From Halomarina halobia (GTDB taxonomy: Archaea > Halobacteriota > Halobacteria > Halobacteriales > Haloarculaceae): a stretch of 64,000 nt of DNA. The number at the start of each line of letters is the position of its first letter. Position 1 is the first letter of the stretch. This document shows positions 17,818 through 26,383 of the stretch, piece after piece. The stretch is from the NCBI RefSeq assembly GCF_029338575.1, contig NZ_CP119992.1, forward strand, positions 620,001 through 684,000, in the 5' to 3' direction. The translations under genes were made by a program, and so were the position numbers. The notes beneath the pieces are model-generated. The model was not told where the DNA came from. It searched no databases and was given only the letters and a program-made list of their open reading frames with translations.

Positions 17818-18945
17818 TTAGCTCTGCTGCTGGTTCTGGCTCTGGTCCTGCTGCTGGTTCTGGTCGGGTTCGTCGCCGGAGTCGGTGCCGGCCTGGATGG
17901 CCGAATCGACGGCGACGTCACCGCCCGACTGGCTCTGCGTGCCGGACTCCTCGTCCTGCATCTGGGTCATGTCGCCCTGCGACTGATCCTGCGCGCCGGT
18001 GTCCTGGGACTGGTCCTGGCTCTGCTCGCCGTCGCAGTCACACTCCCCGACGGACCCCTGGCCCTGGAAGTAGGCCTCCGTGTGGTCCTCGTCGGACTCG
18101 CTCAGCGACTGGAACTGCGCGCCGCCGCTCAGACTGTCGCTCTGGGACTGGCCCTGTAGCTGCGACTCGTCGGCGGTGTAGCCGTCGGTCGTGCGCTGCT
18201 GGTCCTGCGCCTGCGCGCCGAGCTGGAAGCCGCCGAAGTCGAAGTTGGCCTGCGCCTGCACCTGGCCCTCGTTCTGCGACTCGGTCTGGACGCCGTTCTG
18301 GCCGTCCTGGCTCTGGTCCTGGCTCTGGCTCTGGTCCTGATCCTGGCTCTGCTCGCCGCCGTCGTTCAGCTGGACCTGACCCTCGCCCTGACCGGCGTTC
18401 TGCTCCTGGTCCTGCACGTTGTCCTCACCCGACTGGTCCTGGGTCTGGCCCTGGTCCTGGCTCTGGTCCTGGCTCTGGTCCGCATCGTCGGCCAGTTGGC
18501 CCTGGAGCTGACCCTCGATCGCGTTCTGCTCCTGGTTCTGGTCGTTGTCCTCGCCGGACTGAACCTGCGCCTCTTCCTGGTTCTGACTCTGGTCCTGACT
18601 CTGACTCGAGCCGTCGGCCAACTGACCCTGGGCCTGCAACTCGACGCCCTGCTGGGCCTGCGACTGGTCGTTGTCCTCGCCGGACTGCGCCTCAGCCTGG
18701 GCCTGGCCCGCTGACTGCGACTGCGATTGATCGTTGTCGGTTCCGAACTGACCCGACCACTGGGCCTTGTACTGCGACTGTGATTGGTCCTGGTCGTTAT
18801 CCGCCGCGGTCATGCCTCCGTTGGCACTCACCGTGCCGGCGAAGCTGCTCGCGACGAGCATGACGACGACCAGGCTCACCACGAGCCGCGCGATGGTCGA
18901 TCTCCTTCCTGCGCTCGAATTCGAGCGCCTTCTGTTTGGAATCAT
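17818..18945 (-). CDS. secreted Gln-rich repeat protein 1 (curlin-like pattern)
   Basis: 375 residues. A basic N terminus and hydrophobic helix (ARLVVSLVVVMLVASSFAG, about 19-37) look like a signal sequence with possible cleavage after VSA. The mature part is almost entirely Gln, Asp, Ser, Glu, Asn and Gly with alternating Gln (QSQDQSQ). Repeats of 21 residues, or pairs of 42, carry the pattern Q-S-G-E-D-N-D-Q-x-Q. A pair of cysteines (ECDCDG) lies near the C terminus. ATG 18945 is chosen because a TATA box lies 29 bases upstream; a GTG 15 bases earlier is less likely. The function is not established; extracellular fibre or matrix is my inference. Confidence 0.8.
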   Translation of the reverse strand: MIPNRRRSNSSAGRRSTIARLVVSLVVVMLVASSFAGTVSANGGMTAADNDQDQSQSQYKAQWSGQFGTDNDQSQSQSAGQAQAEAQSGEDNDQSQAQQGVELQAQGQLADGSSQSQDQSQNQEEAQVQSGEDNDQNQEQNAIEGQLQGQLADDADQSQDQSQDQGQTQDQSGEDNVQDQEQNAGQGEGQVQLNDGGEQSQDQDQSQSQDQSQDGQNGVQTESQNEGQVQAQANFDFGGFQLGAQAQDQQRTTDGYTADESQLQGQSQSDSLSGGAQFQSLSESDEDHTEAYFQGQGSVGECDCDGEQSQDQSQDTGAQDQSQGDMTQMQDEESGTQSQSGGDVAVDSAIQAGTDSGDEPDQNQQQDQSQNQQQS

Positions 18946-18973
18946 CCGCGCCGATGACACATCACAGATAGCC

Positions 18974-18984
18974 TTTATTATAGA
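18974..18984 (-). promoter_or_regulatory. TATA box of Gln-rich gene 1
   Basis: On the minus strand this reads TCTATAATAAAG, centred about 33 bases from ATG 18945. The same string stands before Gln-rich gene 2, at the same distance within one base. This implies a leaderless transcript and common control. Confidence 0.65.
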
Positions 18985-18985
18985 C

Positions 18986-19896
18986 TGATTGAGAAAATGT
19001 ACGACGGGATTTAATCCCGTCCCCTCCCGTTATCTACGCCATTATCGCTACGCGATGACGGTGTTGATTTCGGATGCGATAGACTAGCACGATTCTGTCG
19101 TCGGCCGACCGGTACGGTCCGTGGCGGGCGAAGGCGTCCCCGAACCGACCGACCGAACGACCGAACGGACCCACCTGCGAGCGGCGCATCGGGCGTTGCC
19201 GGCCACCGCAGCACTGAGCGCGAGAGGGACGACGGTTCGCCGTCGCCCTCGTCGCGCTCGTCGACGACTGTCGACCCCGTCGATCCTCACCGACCGTCGA
19301 TCCTCACCGACCGTCGATCCTCGCCGGTCCTCGCCGACCGCCGAACGAGGCCGGCTCTCGTCGAGGGCGGCCGACGTTCCGAGACACGCTCCGAGGTGGA
19401 CGTCACTCCGACGCGGAGACGCCTCCGGGGGAGGAGGCCCCGAGAGCTCGGAGACGCGGGGGGAAGCGTCGGAACGAGCGAACGGGCCGGTTCCGAGACG
19501 AGGCGCGGAAGACGCCGAGATAGGCGTGACGCTGGGACGAGAACGGGTCGAGATGGGGTCTCCAACCGGCCGCAGTGCGGCTTCGGATCCGATCTCACGG
19601 CGCTTCGGTTCGACGGCCACGTCGCGTTGAATCCGATAGCCGTGCCGCTTCCGATAGCCGTGCTGCGTCGAACGTGACTCTGTCGAGAACCGGCCGCGAT
19701 CCGAGATCGACACACCTGCCAGTCGGCGTCCGCCTGTCGACACCCGCTCGTCGACGCCCCTTGCTCGCCGGGGCCGTCCGGCGCCCGCCCGCGCTTACCC
19801 GTCGGCGTTGCGAGCGCTGTGGGGCCCTGCGGGCGCTCACGATCGGGACCGAGATCGAAAAAACAGTACTGCGGATCGTAACCGTCGGCTACCCGT
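18986..19896. other. about 910 bases between Gln-rich genes 1 and 2, no convincing gene, with tandem repeats
   Basis: Long frames exist on both strands but encode Arg/Ser/Pro-rich sequence without halophilic acidity, so I consider them non-coding. A 17-base unit beginning CCGTCGATCCTC is repeated three times at 19277-19327, and CCGATAGCCGTGC is repeated near 19632-19665. The stretch may contain decayed DNA or a regulatory or untranslated region. Confidence 0.6.
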
Positions 19897-21543
19897 TCAG
19901 AGGAGCGAGCTCGCGCTCGTGTCCGAGTCGCCGTCGAGCTGGACCTGCGACTGGTCCTGGCTCGAGGACTGGTCCTGCGACTGGGAGTTACCGACGCCGC
20001 TCTGGCTCTGGTCCGCGTCCTGCGCGGCGCTCTGACTCTGCTCCTGGTCGTTGTCCTCGCCGGACTGCGACTGGCCCTGCTCCTGGTCGATGTCCTGGTT
20101 CTGCTCCTGGTCGTTGTCCTCGCCGGACTGCGACTGGCCGGCGTCCTGCTCGGCGTCCTGGGACTGGTCCTGGTCGTTGTTCTCGCCGGTCTGGTACTGG
20201 CCCTCACCCTGCGAGGTGTCCTGGGACTGGTCCTGGTCGTTGTTCTCGCCGGTCTGGGTCTGCTCGGCGTCCTGATCGGAGCCCTGAGACTGGTCCTGCT
20301 CGCTGTCCTCAGCGGCCTGACCCTGCGTCTGACCCTGGTCGTACGACTGGGACTGGTCCTGGTCGTTGTCCTCGCCGGACTGGCTCTGACCCTCACCCTG
20401 CTCGGCGTCCTGGTCCTGACTCTGGTCGCTGTCGTCCGCGGTCTGGACCTGAGTCTGGCCCTGGCTGCCGTCCTGGGACTGGTTCTGTTCGTTGTCGATA
20501 CCGCGCTGGTTCTGACCCTGGTCCTGCGAGTTGTCCTGGTCGGCCGACTGGCTGCTGTCGACGCTCGCCTGCGTCGAGGACGACGCCTGGTCAGCGTCCT
20601 GGGACTGGCCCTGGTCGTTGAACGCGCCGGCCTGGCTCTGACCCTGACCCTGCTCGCTGTCCTGGGTCGTGTCCTGGTCGTTGTTCACGCCAGTCTGCCC
20701 GTTGACCGTCGTCTGGTCGGTGGACTGCGACTGGTTCTGGTCGTTGAGCGCACCGCGCTGCTGCTGACCCTGCTCTTGCGTGGCCGTCTGGGTCGTGTCC
20801 TGCTCGCTGAACGCGGCGAAGAGCTGACCCTGCGCGGCGTTCTGCGTCACGCCCTGTTCCTGCGTCTGATCGTTAACGATGCCGGACTGCTCCTGGGCCT
20901 GATCCTGGGCCACGCCCTGGTTCAGGGCCTGGCTGCTGAGGATAGCGACCTGGTAGTTCTCGCCGGCCTGGCTGTCGTACTGGCCCTGGTACTGGTCGTT
21001 GAAGACGCCCGACTGCTCCTGGACCTGGTACTGCGACTCGTACTGGTTCAGGCTCTGGCTGCTGAGGACGGCGACCTGTCCCTGCGCACCGTACTGCTCG
21101 CCGATCTGGTACTGGCTCTGGGCGTTACCGTAGCCCGTCTGCACCTGCGCCTGGGCCTGACTGCTTCCCTGATTCAGCACCTGTGCGCTAAGGACGCTGA
21201 ACTGCTCGCCGATGCCGATCTGGGCCTTGAACTGCCCCTGGGACTGGAAGTTGTCGTCCCCGCCCTGGGCCTGGGCCTGCCGCTGGTCGGCGTCCTGCCA
21301 GGCGACCTGGTCGCTCAGCGCAGCGAACTGTTCGCTCGAGAGGTCCTGATAGTGACCCTGTGTCTGTTCTTGCTCGTTCGCGTCCGCGTTCGTGACGGAA
21401 CTACCGCCGGCCGCGCCGGCGATGGCGGCCCCGCTCCCGACGACGACGACCACCACCATGGCGATCGTCAGCAGGCGCGTGACCATCGTGCTCCCACGAG
21501 AGTCGCGCCGCGAACTTTCTTCGGATTGTTCTTCTTGTAACAT
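19897..21543 (-). CDS. secreted Gln-rich repeat protein 2 (curlin-like pattern)
   Basis: 548 residues from ATG 21543, 28 bases from a TATA box. After a charged start, a hydrophobic segment (VTRLLTIAMVVVVVVGSG, about 21-38) looks like a signal or anchor. The N-terminal half contains Q-T-G-Y-G-N-A-Q-S-Q and Q-S-G-V-F-N-D-Q-Y-Q units alternating with hydrophobic strands such as VAVLSSQSLNQ. The C-terminal half has at least four consecutive 21-residue repeats beginning G-E-N/D-N-D-Q. The Q-x-G-x-x-N-x-x-x-x-x-Q spacing is that of bacterial curlin repeats, which stack as amyloid beta-solenoids. It is unlike typical S-layer proteins. Function is inferred. Confidence 0.82.
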   Translation of the reverse strand: MLQEEQSEESSRRDSRGSTMVTRLLTIAMVVVVVVGSGAAIAGAAGGSSVTNADANEQEQTQGHYQDLSSEQFAALSDQVAWQDADQRQAQAQGGDDNFQSQGQFKAQIGIGEQFSVLSAQVLNQGSSQAQAQVQTGYGNAQSQYQIGEQYGAQGQVAVLSSQSLNQYESQYQVQEQSGVFNDQYQGQYDSQAGENYQVAILSSQALNQGVAQDQAQEQSGIVNDQTQEQGVTQNAAQGQLFAAFSEQDTTQTATQEQGQQQRGALNDQNQSQSTDQTTVNGQTGVNNDQDTTQDSEQGQGQSQAGAFNDQGQSQDADQASSSTQASVDSSQSADQDNSQDQGQNQRGIDNEQNQSQDGSQGQTQVQTADDSDQSQDQDAEQGEGQSQSGEDNDQDQSQSYDQGQTQGQAAEDSEQDQSQGSDQDAEQTQTGENNDQDQSQDTSQGEGQYQTGENNDQDQSQDAEQDAGQSQSGEDNDQEQNQDIDQEQGQSQSGEDNDQEQSQSAAQDADQSQSGVGNSQSQDQSSSQDQSQVQLDGDSDTSASSLL

Positions 21544-21571
21544 CCGCGGAGAATACGCCACCGCAGAGGAA

Positions 21572-21582
21572 CTTTATTATAG
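21572..21582 (-). promoter_or_regulatory. TATA box of Gln-rich gene 2
   Basis: Reads TCTATAATAAAG on the minus strand, 28 bases before ATG 21543, matching the element before Gln-rich gene 1. Confidence 0.65.
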
Positions 21583-21584
21583 AT

Positions 21585-22122
21585 AGATGAAACGAACGTC
21601 CTATCTGATTAATACCTGTCCGGATCCGTGGGTTTCGGGTTAAGTCGACCGTCTCATCCCTGCACTGTGGTGCGGTTGTCGGTGTAATATTCAATTGAAC
21701 CGAATTATCGGCGGCTCGGCACGCTCTTTCGTCGTGTCCGATGGTGACGGAATCTTACGCACTTCCGACCCCGATCCCGTTATAAAGCGGCACGAGTGTT
21801 TGATCATATTACTGTGATGTTACGTGATTCCGATTCGATGTCCCCTCACAGATGCCATGTATGTGGTTTGAACGGACGATAAACCGTTCACGGACGTTCA
21901 CCTAGAAACATCAGATAGATGTGAAATTTCCTCGGCCCGGCTCGGCGTTCGATCGGCCCGACGACCGCCGCTGTGGCGGTCGACGCCGTTCGATCGACGA
22001 CCGGTCGACGACCAGTCGCCGTTCGATCGACGTTCGGTCGTCGGTCAGTTGTCGACGGCGATCCGGTTTCGGACGCCGTCGTTCCCCGGGTCGTAAAAGA
22101 GGACGCTGTGCCGGGTGACGAC
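21585..22122. other. about 540-base spacer without a gene, promoter side of Gln-rich gene 2
   Basis: A/T-rich in 21585-21900 with several possible TATA-like strings (TATAAAGCGG at 21781). The part 21940-22060 consists of short imperfect repeats of GTCGACGACC and GTTCGATCGACG. No plausible coding frame was found. Confidence 0.55.
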
Positions 22123-23451
22123 CTACGCCTGGACGGTCGTCGCTGCGGTCGAGTTCGTGCCGGCACCGGCCGGCGAATCGGAGGAGTTCGTCTCCGGCCG
22201 GTCGCCCGCGCCGAGGAGCCCTTCGAGCACCTCCGGCGAGAGCCGACCGACGGTCTGTCCGTCCTCGTTCTGCGCGACGACGAGCGTGCGCGTCACGTTG
22301 GCGTCGCCCGGCGTCTGGATCTGCACCTGCTGGTCGCCCTGCGCCTGCTGCTGGCTGTCCTCGCCGACGCTCGCGTCCTGGTACTGCAGGACGAAGAGCA
22401 CGAGGTTGACCGTCACGTTCCCGCCGGCCTGCACCTGCACGGTCTGCGTGCCGAGCGCCTGCTGCTGATCGTCGCCGCCGACCTGCACCAGCGAGTTGTT
22501 CTGCGCCTGCGCCTGTTCGACCACGGTCCCGTTCTGTACCTGTCGCTGGTTCTGCGAGGCGGACTGGTTCTGGAGCTGCGAACTGTCGTTCCCGCCGCCG
22601 GTCTGCGTCTGGTCCTGCTCGACCGCCTGGTCCTGCGTCTGGTTCGCGTCGTCGCCCTTCTGTAGCTGCGCCTGGTCCTGGTCGACGGTCTGATTCTGTA
22701 GCTGCGTTCCGTTGTCCCCCACGTAGGTCTGATTCTGGTCCTGATCGTAGGTCTGGTTCTGTCGCTGGGTACTGTCGTTCCCCGACTGCGCCTGTCCCTG
22801 CGTCTGATCGGCCGTCTGGTTCTGGAACTGGGTCCCGTTCTCGCCCTCGTACGCCTGGTCGGACGACTGGTTCCCGCTCTGGTTCTGCTCCTGCGTCGCG
22901 TCGGCGGAGCGTGCGGGCGTGGCCGTCTCGTCCGCGTCCGAGGAGGAACCGTCGTCGGTCCCGTGCTCGCCGGCTACGTTCTCGTTCGTCTCGTTCTCGT
23001 TCGTCTCGTTCGTTCCGTTTCCGTCGCTCGCGTTCGAGGAATTGGATCCGAACGGCGAGGACTCCCCCTCGTAGTCGACGGTCGACTGACCGTCGGCCGC
23101 GTCGTCGGCTGATGCCTCATTGGCGGACGGACCGTCGGCCGCCCCGGCGGAGTCGTCGGGCTGTGCGTCCGTCGTCCGCGCCGAGTCGTCGGTCGACGCC
23201 GCGGAGCCGTTGTCACCGCCGGCGGGGTCCGCGTCGGCCTGTCCCTCCGAGGTGCTCGTCGAATCGGAGAGTGCGCCGATCGCGCCGAACCCCGCGAGGG
23301 CGAACGCCCCGACGGCCGCACTCACGACCAGCACGGCGACGACGGCGGCGAGGATGCTTCGTCCCGACCACCGTGCCGTCCGGGAGGGCGTCGCGCCCTC
23401 GCCCGTCGACGAGCGGTCGGTCGGCGATTCCGTTGATCGACCGGATGTCAT
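22123..23451 (-). CDS. membrane-anchored Gln/Asn-rich repeat protein 3
   Basis: 442 residues. A basic start leads into one long hydrophobic helix (SILAAVVAVLVVSAAVGAFA, about 32-51). A roughly 110-residue linker rich in Asp, Ser, Ala and Gly follows. Then come five 21-residue repeats such as GDNGTQLQNQTVDQDQAQL, with alternating Gln. Unlike its neighbours it has many N-x-S/T sequons (NQT, NGT, NDS), consistent with archaeal N-glycosylation on the outside. The last 100 residues hold two beta-rich stretches (VTVNLVLFVLQYQ and VTRTLVVAQ). It could act as an anchor or nucleator for the two more soluble-looking relatives, by analogy with curli; that is speculation. Confidence 0.8.
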   Translation of the reverse strand: MTSGRSTESPTDRSSTGEGATPSRTARWSGRSILAAVVAVLVVSAAVGAFALAGFGAIGALSDSTSTSEGQADADPAGGDNGSAASTDDSARTTDAQPDDSAGAADGPSANEASADDAADGQSTVDYEGESSPFGSNSSNASDGNGTNETNENETNENVAGEHGTDDGSSSDADETATPARSADATQEQNQSGNQSSDQAYEGENGTQFQNQTADQTQGQAQSGNDSTQRQNQTYDQDQNQTYVGDNGTQLQNQTVDQDQAQLQKGDDANQTQDQAVEQDQTQTGGGNDSSQLQNQSASQNQRQVQNGTVVEQAQAQNNSLVQVGGDDQQQALGTQTVQVQAGGNVTVNLVLFVLQYQDASVGEDSQQQAQGDQQVQIQTPGDANVTRTLVVAQNEDGQTVGRLSPEVLEGLLGAGDRPETNSSDSPAGAGTNSTAATTVQA

Positions 23452-23960
23452 TCTCGAATCACGGATAGACGAGCGGCTATGAGTGTATTAATTACAGCCA
23501 CAATTACACAATTAACACACATATTAACCGTTGTTGGAACCAGGCGAGCGGTGACTTCGGAGCGTAGATTCGGTCGAAACGACGGCCGAATATCGGGAGA
23601 TCCGACCGACCGCGACCGCGGCCGATCTCGATCGCGTCAGTCGCCGCACGGGGCACGACGTCGCTCCCGATGGACACGGAACGTATTCAGATTCGAGCGA
23701 CAATAACGTGAACGAAAATAACTCCCTGGGGCGTTAGCCTGGTCGTACGAACTCCTTATACCGGATTCGTCGTAAGATATTCAGTTGGTCCGACGCCCGG
23801 TCCGCTCCGCCGTTCCTCGGGTCGAGCAGCACCATGGGAGGTCCGACGGAGGTCGACGGGAGCAACGGACGATAGAGCGATTGACGGGTGGCCGGACCTC
23901 TCCGGTCTCGAACGAGGGCGAAGTGCTACTCACCGAGTCGCGGACTCCGAACCGCTTATA
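23452..23960. other. about 500-base region with no convincing gene
   Basis: A/T-rich clusters at 23484-23535 (the promoter side of the Gln-rich gene 3, including TAATTAATAC on the minus strand) and at 23700-23790. A 33-codon minus-strand frame at 23734-23835 was considered and not accepted. Nothing else is identifiable. Confidence 0.5.
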
Positions 23961-23965
23961 ACTAA

Positions 23966-23979
23966 TTAGGCCGACCTAA
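23966..23979 (+). promoter_or_regulatory. iron-box-like operator (TTAGG-N4-CCTAA)
   Basis: A perfect inverted repeat, TTAGGCCGACCTAA, lies directly after a TATA-like CTTATAACTAA (23955-23965). This is the kind of site bound by DtxR/SirR-type metal-dependent repressors, known in haloarchaea to control iron uptake. The next plus-strand gene is a siderophore-type ABC ATPase, which fits iron control, though the leader before its ATG would be about 250 bases. Confidence 0.6.
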
Positions 23980-24234
23980 AGCCGTGACCCGACCGACGCC
24001 GTCAGAGAGGGGCGTAGAGCGGATCTACGAGGTCCGGGGCGTCCGTCGCCGGCGGAGCGGGGACGTACACCGCGGTCCACGGCGCGTCGGCCCCGCCCGC
24101 GACCTCGGCGACCGCGGGGGGCGTGACGCACCTGATCCCCACCTCCGGCCCTCGCGACGGAACGAAACACGTCTCGCGTCCGGAGGCATTCGAACCGCCC
24201 GAATGTCCATTCGATCGCGCCGGGGTGGGCGGTA

Positions 24235-25128
24235 ATGCAGGACGGACGCCACGCCGGGGAGGGGGAAACGCAGCGCGGAGTGCTCACGGAGCGCGGAGGC
24301 GACGCGACCGACACATCCGACGCGGCCGACACACCCGCGTGCGAACTCCACGGCGAGGAACTCGTCCTCGGCTACCCCTCGACCGACGAACCGGTCGTCC
24401 AGTGCGACACGATCGTCGTTCCGGCCGGCGAGATCACGGCGCTCGTCGGGCCGAACGGGTCCGGGAAGAGCACGCTCCTGCGCGCGCTCTCGAACCAGCT
24501 CTCCCCCGAGGGCGGCCAGGTCCTCCTCGACGGCACCGACGTGCAGACCCTCGGGACGAAGACGCTCGCGCGCAAGCTCGGACTGCTCTCCCAGGAGCAC
24601 GATTCGCCGCGCAGCCTCACCGTCGAGGAACTCGCCTACCACGGTCGCTACCCCCACCGCGGGATGTTCGAGTCGCTCTCCCCGGACGACCACGAGGCGG
24701 TCGAGCGCGCGCTCTCCCTCGCGGGCGTCGCGCGCCTGCGCGACCGGGAGATGGGCGACCTGAGCGGCGGACAGAAACAGCTCGCGTGGATCGCGATGGT
24801 GCTCGCCCAGGAGACCGATGTCCTCCTGCTCGACGAACCGACGACGTACCTCGACCTCCACCACCAGCTGCGGGTGATGGAGGTCGTCCGCTCGCTCAAC
24901 CGCGAGCGCGACGTGACCGTCGCCGTCGTCCTCCACGACATCGGACAGGCGGCGCGCTTCGCCGACAACCTCATCGCCATGAAGGACGGCGAGCCCTACG
25001 ACTGGGGGCCGCCCCGTGAGGTGGTCTCCGAGGAGCTCCTGGAGGACGTCTTCCGCGTCGAGGCGTCCGTCGACGCGGCGAGCCCGACCGGTCCGCACAT
25101 CTCGCCCCACCGCGCGCTCGATCGGTGA
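24235..25128 (+). CDS. ABC transporter ATP-binding protein, iron-siderophore/cobalamin (FepC/BtuD) type
   Basis: 297 residues. Walker A is GPNGSGKST (about 71-79) and the signature is LSGGQKQ. Walker B is VLLLDEPTTYLDLHHQL and the switch histidine is in VVLHDIGQAARFAD. The Y-L-D-L-H-H-Q string and PHRGMF segment are typical of ATPases serving iron-siderophore or cobalamin importers. No permease or binding protein is adjacent, so it must work with partners encoded elsewhere. It lies behind an iron-box-like operator. A 45-residue acidic N-terminal extension precedes the domain. Confidence 0.92.
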   Translation: MQDGRHAGEGETQRGVLTERGGDATDTSDAADTPACELHGEELVLGYPSTDEPVVQCDTIVVPAGEITALVGPNGSGKSTLLRALSNQLSPEGGQVLLDGTDVQTLGTKTLARKLGLLSQEHDSPRSLTVEELAYHGRYPHRGMFESLSPDDHEAVERALSLAGVARLRDREMGDLSGGQKQLAWIAMVLAQETDVLLLDEPTTYLDLHHQLRVMEVVRSLNRERDVTVAVVLHDIGQAARFADNLIAMKDGEPYDWGPPREVVSEELLEDVFRVEASVDAASPTGPHISPHRALDR

Positions 25129-25136
25129 TCGCCGTG

Positions 25137-25560
25137 ATGGGGAGCACGCTCCGGGAGATCCGCTGCCGGATCGAGGACCTCTCGACGCTGACGGGTGACT
25201 TCGTCGTCCAGTGCGCCCGCACGGGCGAGCGGCCCGCCCCGGTGTTCCGCCGGCGCTTCCCCGACCGCCAGACGGCGACCGAGGCCGCCCGCCTCGGCGA
25301 GGAGTACCGCGCCGAACTCCGGCGGTACGACCCTCGCGTCCCCCACCACGACCTCGTCGTCAGCGAGGCGATGGCTCCCGCCGGCCGACGATCGCCTCCC
25401 GACGCTCCCCATCGTCGTCGCCCTCCTCGGATCGCTCCCGCGCGACGCGACGGTCACCGAGGCGCGACGGACCGAGGGCGGCTGGACGCTCACGCTCGTC
25501 GCGGGAGCGTCTCGACCGACCGGCCTCGCCCGCATTCGGCCGCCGCACGGTCGGGCGTAG
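25137..25560 (+). pseudogene. uncharacterised haloarchaeal gene with an apparent +1 frameshift
   Basis: The first frame (ATG 25137) reads plausibly as MGSTLREIRCRIEDL through RYDPRVPHHDLVVSEAM to about 25375, resembling a small haloarchaeal family. It then becomes Arg/Pro-rich. The next frame over takes up a plausible sequence, ADDRLPTLPIVVALLG, continuing to the TAG at 25558. One extra base near 25370-25390 (in the run CCCGCCGGCC) would explain both. It may be a real pseudogene, a sequencing error, or programmed shifting. It starts 9 bases after the ABC gene, so it is in that operon. Confidence 0.55.
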
Positions 25561-25598
25561 ATCCCCTCCGACGGGACGGCGGACGCCTCTGGCCGCGG

Positions 25599-26219
25599 TC
25601 ACTTCAGCCCGACCTCGGGCTCGCAGCGGTGCGGTAGCGTGAATAGGTTGTACACGGCGGACCGTCCCGTCCATTCCCTGATCTCGTCGAGGGTCCCCTC
25701 GTCGACATCCTCGCCCGACACCTCGATCTCGACCTGCAGGTCGCCGAACATGTCCCTGGGCGCGCCGTCCTCCCCCTCGACGTCTTCCAACCAGAGGAAG
25801 ACGAACGGGTCCCACTCGATGCGCACGGTGGTCTCGAGTTCGTCGAGTTCGACCCCCTGCGCGAGGGCGCTCATGGAGACGGCGGCGTTGAGGCAGCCGG
25901 CGAGGGCGGCCAGCGCGGTCTCGATGACCTCCCGGCGGTCCGTGGGGTCGACGAAGCCGACGGCCTCCTCCACCTCCCGGTGTCCACCGAAGTGGTAGGT
26001 GTACTCGCGGGCGACGCGGTCGATCTCCCCGCCCCCAAGTGTGTACGGACCCGTCTTCGCCCTCGTGTGGATCGCCCGCCCCTCGTAGGTGCCGACAGCG
26101 CCGAGTTCGAACTGCACGTCCGCCGGGTTCGCCTCCGCGTAGTCGAGGAACGCCTCCACGTTCTCGAGGTCGACGCCCTGTTTGATGCGCTCTTCTCCGC
26201 GTTGGGTGGTCTCTGTCAT
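25599..26219 (-). CDS. OsmC/Ohr-family protein
   Basis: 206 residues from ATG 26219 (MTETTQRG). The OsmC fold is indicated by YTLGGGEIDRVARE, ETALAALAGCLNAAVSMSA (holding the first peroxidatic-type cysteine) and LEDVEGEDGAP. A second cysteine occurs at LPHRCEPE near the C terminus, not at the classical second position, so peroxidase activity is uncertain. Members detoxify organic hydroperoxides or act in thiol chemistry in the cytoplasm. It converges with the frameshifted gene and diverges from the regulator at 26384. Confidence 0.85.
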   Translation of the reverse strand: MTETTQRGEERIKQGVDLENVEAFLDYAEANPADVQFELGAVGTYEGRAIHTRAKTGPYTLGGGEIDRVAREYTYHFGGHREVEEAVGFVDPTDRREVIETALAALAGCLNAAVSMSALAQGVELDELETTVRIEWDPFVFLWLEDVEGEDGAPRDMFGDLQVEIEVSGEDVDEGTLDEIREWTGRSAVYNLFTLPHRCEPEVGLK

Positions 26220-26383
26220 CTGTAACACCTCCCTCGCACGGTCGTACGCGCCGGGAGAAAATGTAATCATCCAGTGATAATTTCGCGGCTCGTGAGACGG
26301 AGATCCGCGAAACCGTTCGGTGTGCGGACTGTAGCGTCCTCGCACGCTACAGAGTTAATACCGCGTCGCGCCGTTTTCTAGCC

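Noticed and set aside
19084..20621. Long open frames on both strands between and across the Gln-rich genes
   Set aside because: They are Arg/Ser/Pro-rich, lack the acidity of halophilic proteins and are shadows of repeat codons or GC-rich spacer.
23734..23835. 33-codon minus-strand frame ending RIRYKEFVRPG
   Set aside because: It looks partly protein-like, but there is no promoter upstream, the extension is Arg-rich, and no family is known.
24002..24130. 43-codon minus-strand frame with Ala/Pro/Asp-rich sequence near the iron-box site
   Set aside because: Composition is halophile-like but it is short, starts with GTG and overlaps the expected leader of the ABC gene; likely chance in GC-rich DNA.
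23984..24235. 83-codon plus-strand frame directly after the iron-box-like site
   Set aside because: Rich in Arg and Pro without acidic bias; not typical of a halophilic protein, more likely the untranslated leader.
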